Below, piece by piece: positions 1 to 5,752 of a DNA stretch of 5,752 nucleotides (positions are counted from its first letter, which is position 1; each line of letters starts with the position of its first letter). Origin of the DNA: Actinomycetes bacterium (GTDB lineage: Bacteria; Actinomycetota; Actinomycetes; Propionibacteriales; Propionibacteriaceae). The position numbers and the translations under genes were made by a program. Where the stretch lies: the NCBI GenBank assembly GCA_023387135.1, contig JAEWIK010000157.1, positions 1 through 5,752 on the forward strand. Direction: 5' to 3'. Under the pieces are notes generated by a model, which was given only the letters and a program-made list of their open reading frames with translations, did no database searches and was not told the origin of the DNA.

Positions 1-235
1 CACCGCCCCGTACCACCGCGTCTTCAACCCCGTGCTGCAGTCGTCGACTGCCGACCCTTCGGGGGAGTACGTGCGCGCCCACGTCCCCGAACTCGCCCAC
101 CTCCCGGGCCGGGCCGCCCTCACCCCGTGGGACAGCCCCGACGGCTACTCCCACGGCTATCCGCGCCGCATCCTCGACCACGCCGAGGAGCGTGCCCGCG
201 CCCTGGAACGCTACCGGTTGGCGGTCGGACGATGA
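1..235 (+). CDS. phrB: Deoxyribodipyrimidine photolyase, C-terminal end (5' truncated by window)
   Basis: Reading from base 2, 77 codons are open to a TGA at 233-235. They give the C-terminal tail of a class I cryptochrome/photolyase, the helical FAD-binding domain. The hallmark is R-V-F-N-P-x-L-Q followed by a G-E-Y-V-R segment and P-E-L, then a tryptophan a little downstream (T-P-W) and a closing G-Y-P-x-x-I-x-D-H-x-E-x-R-x-x-A-L-x-x-Y block. This matches the end of bacterial CPD photolyases such as E. coli PhrB. The family repairs UV-induced cyclobutane pyrimidine dimers in the cytoplasm, using FADH- and blue light. The antenna domain and most of the flavin site are outside the window, so CPD versus (6-4) specificity cannot be judged here. 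The last 25 bases overlap the 3' end of the convergent methyltransferase gene. The neighbouring methyltransferase and P450 fit a light-induced photoprotection locus. Confidence 0.9.
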   Translation, partial: TAPYHRVFNPVLQSSTADPSGEYVRAHVPELAHLPGRAALTPWDSPDGYSHGYPRRILDHAEERARALERYRLAVGR

Positions 236-948
236 GGTCGTTGCGCGAGGAAGATGTGGAGGATGCCGTGCTGCCAGCCTGTCACGTCGTGGTGCGTCGG
301 GTCGGTGAACCCGGCGCGGCGGAGACGGTCGACCACGACGTCAGTCGCGTCGAAGGCGCGCACGCTGCGCCAGAGGTAGGAGTACAGCCGCGGGGCGCCG
401 CCGACCAGCCAGCTGAGCGGGATGACCACCAGCCAGCAGACCAGCGTCCACACCAGCGTCGCCCAACGCCGGCCGGCGACCGAGTACTCCAGGATCGCCA
501 GCCACCCTCCGGGACTGAGCTGGTCGTAGATCGAGGTCAGCACTGCATCGCGGGCGGGCTCGTCCAGGTTCCGCAGCAGGTAGGCGGCCATCACGCCGTC
601 GGCAGGGGGCAGGTCGAGCGCGGCGAGGTCCTGGGCGGTGGCGTGATGGAACTCCACCGCGGGCGGCCACTGCTTGGACGCCGCCTGGGCGAGCATGCCG
701 GACGAGGCGTCGATCCCGATCATCGTCGCCGACTTGGCGTGGCGCAGCAGCGCCGCCGTGGAGGCTCCGGAACCACAGCCGAGGTCGATCAGCACCCCCG
801 CGCGGTCGGCGAGGCCGCCGACCAGCAGCCGAGCCGCCGTGTCGAGGTGCCTGTGGTAGCCCGGGTTGAGGCCCGTGAGCAGGTCGTAGCGAGGCGCCGC
901 CTCGTCGAAAGCCTCGGCGAGGCCCTCCTTGCCGTCCAGCCCGTCCAT
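211..948 (-). CDS. UbiE/MenG-like class I SAM-dependent methyltransferase
   Basis: A 245-residue Rossmann-fold methyltransferase. SAM motif I is L-I-D-L-G-C-G-S-G (residues 53-61). The post-I acidic residue is D80 in G-I-D-A-S. Motif II is the A-D-G-V...L-L-R-N-L-D segment (116-129), and L-S-P-G-G precedes the motif III strand L-A-I-L-E-Y (144-155). The order R-N-L-D...L-S-P-G-G...L-E-Y-S, then Y-L-W-R-S-V near 191 and an R-R-A-G-F close, is the UbiE/MenG/Coq5 layout; that family methylates quinone rings. A very hydrophobic, tryptophan-rich stretch (about 162-184) could dip into the membrane, which suits a lipophilic substrate. The context beside a photolyase and a P450 argues for an isoprenoid or carotenoid-like substrate rather than menaquinone, but this is inference. 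The ATG at 948 was chosen because a G6 tract lies 4 nt upstream and the family N-terminus (F-D-x-A-x-x-Y-D-L-L) begins soon after. Longer in-frame extensions are low-complexity and would overlap the P450. The 3' end overlaps phrB by 25 bp. Confidence 0.85.
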   Translation of the reverse strand: MDGLDGKEGLAEAFDEAAPRYDLLTGLNPGYHRHLDTAARLLVGGLADRAGVLIDLGCGSGASTAALLRHAKSATMIGIDASSGMLAQAASKQWPPAVEFHHATAQDLAALDLPPADGVMAAYLLRNLDEPARDAVLTSIYDQLSPGGWLAILEYSVAGRRWATLVWTLVCWLVVIPLSWLVGGAPRLYSYLWRSVRAFDATDVVVDRLRRAGFTDPTHHDVTGWQHGILHIFLAQRPHRPTANR

Positions 949-1017
949 CGGTCCCCCCGTCCGTCCCCGCGATGGTGGCAGTCGCAGGGTCGGCCCACAA
1001 GTCCCGTGCCAGCACGC

Positions 1018-1023
1018 GGGAGG
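1018..1023 (+). promoter_or_regulatory. Ribosome binding site deciding the P450 GTG start
   Basis: GGGAGG lies 5 nt before a GTG at 1029, an ideal Shine-Dalgarno placement. The in-frame ATG at 972 has only C-rich sequence in front of it, so the GTG is preferred. The 80 bp between the methyltransferase ATG (948) and this GTG must hold the 5' signals of both divergent genes. I see no convincing -10 hexamer there on the plus strand. On the minus strand there is only a weak TTGTGG / CACCAT pair 17 nt apart. Confidence 0.6.
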
Positions 1024-1028
1024 CGGCC

Positions 1029-2258
1029 GTGAACGGGAAGGGGCGCAGGCGCTCGGCACGACCCGGCGAGCCTGACGAGCCGAGGGTCGAGCAGCAGGGG
1101 ACGGTGTGGCGAATCCGCTCACTGGCGACGGCGCGCCAGGTGCTGCGAGCCCGTGACGCCACGGCGCAGGCCGGGTTCACCGCCGAGGCGATCCCGAAGG
1201 GCTACCTCAAGCACCACCCGATCCTGGTCTCCGACGGCCCGCTGCATGACGAGCAGCGCAGCAAGGTCGCGAGGTTCTTCGCGCCCAGCGTCGTCGAGGA
1301 CCGCTACTCCCGCGACATGGAGGCGTGCGCCGACAGGCTGCTGGACGAGGCGGTGAGCACCGGCGCGTGCAGGCTCGACGACCTCGCGCTGTTGTACACG
1401 GTCGAGGTGACGGCCGCCGTCGTGGGCCTCACCGAGGCACCGCCGGAGCGGATGGCCAGGCGCCTCGTGAGCTTCTTCAACCAGCCGCCGGTCGACGTCA
1501 CCCGTCCCGACTTCGGACGCACCCCCGGCATGTGGGCGCGGGCCGCCTTCAACGCGCTGGTCCCCATCGGCGGCTTCTACCTGGCAGACGTCCGTCCGGC
1601 GATCGTGGCGCACCGCAAGCGCCCCCGCAACGACGTCATCAGCCACCTGATCGACGAGGGCTACACCAACAGCGACATCCTCGTGGAGTGCGTCACCTAC
1701 GGGACCGCCGGCATGGTGACGACCCGCGAGTTCATCGTGATGTGCGCCTGGCACCTGCTGGGTGAGCCGCGCCTGCTCGCCCGCTACCTCGAAGCGGGCC
1801 AGGCGGAGCGGTTCGCCATCCTCAACGAGGTCATCCGGCTGGAGCCAGTCGTGGGACACCTCTACCGGCGGGTGACCCGGGACTTCGAGGTCACCGACGG
1901 CGAGCGCAGCATGACCCTCGCGCGCGGCGACCTCGTCGACCTCGCCGTCAGGCAGGCGAACGCCGACCCCGAGGCGACCGGGACCGACGGTCTCGAGTTG
2001 TGCCCTGCCCGTCAGCTGCCGCACGGGGTGAACGCGGCCGGGCTGAGCTTCGGCGACGGCGCGCACCGCTGCCCCGGCCAGCCGCTCGCCCTGTTGGAGA
2101 CCGACATCCTGCTGAGGCGGCTGCTCGCGTTGCGTCCGCGTCTGGTGAAGGAACCGACGCTGGCCTGGGACTCCCTGATCGAGGGCTACCAGTTGCGCGG
2201 CATGACGCTCAACTTCGACAGCTCGCGCCCGCGACGAAGGCCAGTTCCGGACGAGTGA
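1029..2258 (+). CDS. Cytochrome P450 (bacterial class, soluble)
   Basis: A 409-residue P450 counted from the GTG at 1029. The heme loop F-G-D-G-A-H-R-C-P-G occupies residues 341-350, with C348 as the predicted axial thiolate. The K-helix ExxR motif is E267-V-I-R270. The C-helix region has the typical P-L-H-D-E-Q-R segment, where H and R normally contact heme propionates. There is no signal peptide or membrane anchor, and the length is normal for soluble bacterial P450s, which need a separate ferredoxin and reductase; neither is in the window. The I-helix oxygen-activation motif reads A-G-M-V-T-T (227-232): the threonine is kept, but the preceding Asp/Glu is V230. The substrate is unknown. Neighbouring photolyase and UbiE-like methyltransferase genes suggest tailoring of a carotenoid or other isoprenoid in a light-responsive locus. 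It is divergent from the methyltransferase and convergent with the DUF2249 gene, whose stop begins 21 bp downstream. Confidence 0.92.
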   Translation: MNGKGRRRSARPGEPDEPRVEQQGTVWRIRSLATARQVLRARDATAQAGFTAEAIPKGYLKHHPILVSDGPLHDEQRSKVARFFAPSVVEDRYSRDMEACADRLLDEAVSTGACRLDDLALLYTVEVTAAVVGLTEAPPERMARRLVSFFNQPPVDVTRPDFGRTPGMWARAAFNALVPIGGFYLADVRPAIVAHRKRPRNDVISHLIDEGYTNSDILVECVTYGTAGMVTTREFIVMCAWHLLGEPRLLARYLEAGQAERFAILNEVIRLEPVVGHLYRRVTRDFEVTDGERSMTLARGDLVDLAVRQANADPEATGTDGLELCPARQLPHGVNAAGLSFGDGAHRCPGQPLALLETDILLRRLLALRPRLVKEPTLAWDSLIEGYQLRGMTLNFDSSRPRRRPVPDE

Positions 2259-2260
2259 CG

Positions 2261-2280
2261 GGGCCGGAGTGACCCGGCTC
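2261..2280. terminator. Terminator-like hairpin between convergent genes
   Basis: GCCGG (2263-2267) and CCGGC (2274-2278) form a 5-bp perfect stem around a 6-nt loop, extended by one G-T wobble and one G-C pair. It fills the 20-bp gap between the P450 stop and the DUF2249 stop and could act on both strands. There is no T-tract on either side, so it is not a canonical intrinsic terminator. In DNA this GC-rich, a stem of this size can occur by chance. Confidence 0.35.
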
Positions 2281-2596
2281 AGGCGACGGGCTCGGGAGCG
2301 CCTGGCAGCCTCGTGATCTGGACGTGCCACTCCTCGGGGCCCTCGACGAGGTACTCGACCTCGATGCGTGCCCGGCTGGCGAGCTGGGCGAGCAGCGGAC
2401 GGGGGGCGTGCGGGGCCACGAGCACGAGCGAGTCGCCTTCGGCGATGGCGTCGAAAGCTCCGAGGACCGCCGCATGCCTGATCGCGTGCGGCAGCGACAG
2501 CACGTCGATCACGGGAGTGCCTTCGTCGTGGGCGCCACAGCGGCAACCGCCGTGGCCGTGGGTCGAGACTGCTGCCACCTGGATGGGCTCGTTCAC
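2279..2596 (-). CDS. DUF2249-domain protein with His/Cys-rich N-terminus
   Basis: A 105-residue soluble protein. Residues about 28-96 look like a DUF2249 domain: a V-I-D-V strand, L-P-H-A-I-R-H, a G-D-S-L-V-L-V strand, the P-R-P-L-L segment and a closing Y-L-V-E-G-P-E-E-W-H-V-Q-I. The domain has a small alpha/beta TusA-like fold. Its biochemical role is not established, and in other bacteria it often appears near respiratory, NO-stress or hemerythrin genes. The leader is unusual: H-G-H-G-G-C-R-C-G-A-H (13-23) puts three His and two Cys in 11 residues, suggesting a metal or heme site. The GTG start is chosen because AAGGAG sits 6 nt upstream; starting 18 codons earlier would ignore it. It is divergent from the winged-helix regulator, which makes it a likely target of that regulator. 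Annotation as DUF2249 is from remembered family consensus, not a search. Confidence 0.82.
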   Translation of the reverse strand: MNEPIQVAAVSTHGHGGCRCGAHDEGTPVIDVLSLPHAIRHAAVLGAFDAIAEGDSLVLVAPHAPRPLLAQLASRARIEVEYLVEGPEEWHVQITRLPGAPEPVA

Positions 2597-2602
2597 CTGG
2601 TT

Positions 2603-2608
2603 CTCCTT
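2603..2608 (-). promoter_or_regulatory. Ribosome binding site of the DUF2249 gene
   Basis: On the minus strand AAGGAG lies 6 nt before the GTG at 2596. It is the best Shine-Dalgarno match in the window and fixes this start over the longer in-frame ATG at 2650. Confidence 0.75.
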
Positions 2609-2648
2609 GTCAGAACGCTGAAGGGTGGGGTGCCGCCCGACGGGCCGC

Positions 2649-2703
2649 ATTACGAGGACTGTACTCCTTTTTATTACGGTTCCTGCGGTGTTACGGTCTT
2701 CCC
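2649..2703. promoter_or_regulatory. Divergent promoter/operator region with TTACG repeats
   Basis: This is the most AT-rich stretch of the window. TTACG occurs three times on the plus strand (from 2650, 2674 and 2691), and the last two copies extend to identical TTACGGT 17 bp apart. The last copy contains TACGGT (2692-2697), a TAnnnT -10 element ending 6 nt before the regulator ATG; with no Shine-Dalgarno there, leaderless transcription from A2704 fits. The -35 position is only T-rich. On the minus strand TACAGT (2663 to 2658) could serve as -10 for the DUF2249 gene, giving a leader of about 55 nt. An imperfect dyad, AGGA-6 nt-TCCT (2655-2668), covers that element. The regulator itself is the natural candidate to bind here. 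Confidence 0.5.
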
Positions 2704-3378
2704 ATGGGTGACACCCCGTCCGACGGCTACCACGTGGCCCTCGCCTCGCCGGTACGCAGGAGGATGCTCGCCCTCCTCCAGGACGGCCCCCTCACAGCCC
2801 CCGACCTCGCCGGGACGCTCGGCCTCCACGTCACCACCGCGAGGTTCCACCTCGATCAACTCTGCGGCGCCGGCCTGGTCACGCGCGAGCACGGACGCGA
2901 GCAGCGCCGCGGGCGTCCGAGCACCAGGTACAGGGCGATCCCGGGCGACCCGGCGGCGGCACGGGAGGACCTGATCCACGTCCTCACCGAGGCGCTGGCC
3001 GAGCGCGGTGGCGACGTCCCGCACGTCGCGCTGGCGGCAGGCGAACGCTGGGCGGGCCTGCTCGACACCAGGGCGCCCGACGCGACGACCGCCCTGACAG
3101 CGGCGTTCACGAAGCTCGGTTTCGGCCCCGAGGCCACCGCCGAGGGCATCCTGCTGCACTCCTGCCCGTTCCGGGACGCCGCCCGCGAGCACCCGGAGGT
3201 CGTCTGCGAGATCCATCTCGGGCTGGCGAGGCGCCTGGCCGCCCTGCAACCCGGAGAACCCATCGAAGTGGGTCTCCAGCCGTTCGTCCAGCCCGATTTG
3301 TGCCTAGTCGCGCTCGCCCCGCAGGGCGGGGTGGCGTCGAGTACTCTGTCGGCCCCAGCTACTACTGTCAGCCAGTAA
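2704..3378 (+). CDS. Winged-helix transcriptional regulator, COG2345/SufR-like, putative Fe-S sensor
   Basis: A 224-residue regulator. Residues about 9-80 form an ArsR/DeoR-type winged helix: L-A-S-P-V-R-R-R-M-L, then T-A-P-D-L-A-G-T-L-G, a recognition helix around H42-L53 with T-T-A-R-F-H-L, and a wing at R-G-R-P-S-T-R-Y (70-76). The C-terminal half has L-H-S-C-P-F-R-D-x-A-R-E-H-P-E-V-V-C, putting Cys at 154 and 168, with a third at 200. SufR-type members of this group bind an Fe-S cluster with Cys in comparable places, so redox, iron or NO sensing is plausible but unproven. C54 in the HTH is probably not a ligand. The last ~18 residues (G-G-V-A-S-S onward) extend past the usual family end and are Ser/Ala/Thr-rich. 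The TAA stop overlaps an ATG in the frame of the uvrA-like gene (TAATG). No Shine-Dalgarno precedes the ATG. It probably autoregulates and controls the divergent DUF2249 gene and perhaps the uvrA-like gene. Confidence 0.85.
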   Translation: MGDTPSDGYHVALASPVRRRMLALLQDGPLTAPDLAGTLGLHVTTARFHLDQLCGAGLVTREHGREQRRGRPSTRYRAIPGDPAAAREDLIHVLTEALAERGGDVPHVALAAGERWAGLLDTRAPDATTALTAAFTKLGFGPEATAEGILLHSCPFRDAAREHPEVVCEIHLGLARRLAALQPGEPIEVGLQPFVQPDLCLVALAPQGGVASSTLSAPATTVSQ

Positions 3379-3385
3379 TGCTGAC
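3339..3385. promoter_or_regulatory. Repeat-rich possible promoter/operator at the regulator/uvrA-like junction
   Basis: Several elements cluster here. GAGTACTC (3339-3346) is a perfect 8-bp palindrome. An imperfect direct repeat follows: TACTCTGTCGGCC (3342-3354) and TACTACTGTCAGCC (3360-3373), differing by one inserted base and one substitution. A perfect 6-bp dyad, GTCAGC / GCTGAC (3367-3372, 3380-3385), surrounds the regulator stop with a 7-nt loop. TACTCT (3342-3347) also fits TAnnnT. Just upstream, CCCCGC-AGG-GCGGGG (3317-3331) can form a tight hairpin without a T-tract. These lie over the poorly conserved tail of the regulator, where sequence is free to serve as a control site for the uvrA-like gene. 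Confidence 0.4.
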
Positions 3386-3410
3386 TGCCCGACCACCCCA
3401 GGGGGCGACG

Positions 3411-5752
<2,342 letters not shown>

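Noticed and set aside
972..1028. ATG at 972 as the P450 start
   Set aside because: No Shine-Dalgarno precedes it, whereas GGGAGG precedes the GTG at 1029 at ideal spacing.
127..1032. 301-codon plus-strand frame opposite the methyltransferase
   Set aside because: It is low-complexity Arg/Gly/Pro/Val/His sequence without domain signals, while the minus strand has intact SAM motifs.
949..1122. N-terminal extension of the methyltransferase to an ATG at 1122
   Set aside because: The added 58 residues are Pro/Arg/Ala-rich, overlap the P450 coding sequence and lack a ribosome site, and the ATG at 948 gives the family-typical N-terminus.
2253..2273. Direct repeat GAGTGAC (2253-2259 and 2267-2273) around the P450 stop
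   Set aside because: Only 7 bp, two copies, partly inside the hairpin; most likely chance.
1119..2546. 475-codon open frame on the minus strand opposite the P450
   Set aside because: Its composition is an antisense artefact, and it spans both the P450 and, in a different frame, the DUF2249 gene, each of which has clear family motifs.
2635..2645. Palindrome GCCCG-A-CGGGC in the DUF2249 leader
   Set aside because: Short and purely GC, so expected often in this base composition; its 1-nt centre is too tight for a stable hairpin as drawn. It could still be an operator half but nothing supports that.

Overview
The window comes from a high-GC Gram-positive bacterium, most likely an actinobacterium. 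Coding is dense with strong GC bias at third codon positions, GTG and TTG starts behind purine-rich ribosome binding sites look likely, and every recognisable protein has an actinobacterial flavour. The genus cannot be read from this stretch.

Left part (1-2258): the 3' end of a class I DNA photolyase gene (+) runs into a convergent UbiE-like SAM methyltransferase gene (-), with their 3' ends overlapping by 25 bp. About 80 bp of GC-rich DNA separates the methyltransferase from a divergent cytochrome P450 (+). Photolyase, small-molecule methyltransferase and P450 side by side resemble the edge of a light-responsive isoprenoid/carotenoid locus of the actinobacterial LitR/Crt type. The carotenoid genes themselves are not in the window, so this is inference.

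Middle (2259-3378): a small minus-strand DUF2249 protein with a His/Cys-rich leader, then a divergent winged-helix regulator (+) of the COG2345/SufR-like group with three Cys positioned like Fe-S ligands. The 107 bp between them contains an AT-rich stretch, three TTACG repeats and a -10-like element placed for leaderless transcription of the regulator.

Right part (3342-5752): a short UvrA paralogue (UvrA2/DrrC type) starts at, or 32 bp beyond, the regulator stop and is cut by the window end only a few residues before its expected C-terminus. It keeps both ABC modules and two zinc modules but lacks the UvrB-binding domain, so it probably acts outside classical UvrABC excision, for example in removing DNA-bound drugs or as an accessory damage protein. 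A dyad and a near-perfect direct repeat lie at the regulator/uvrA-like junction.

The most interesting point is the arrangement of a putative Fe-S (redox or NO) sensing regulator with a divergent DUF2249 protein and a downstream UvrB-independent UvrA-like ATPase. Together with the photolyase upstream, the window carries two DNA-damage genes of different mechanism. No tRNA, rRNA, CRISPR array, insertion sequence or integration site was seen.
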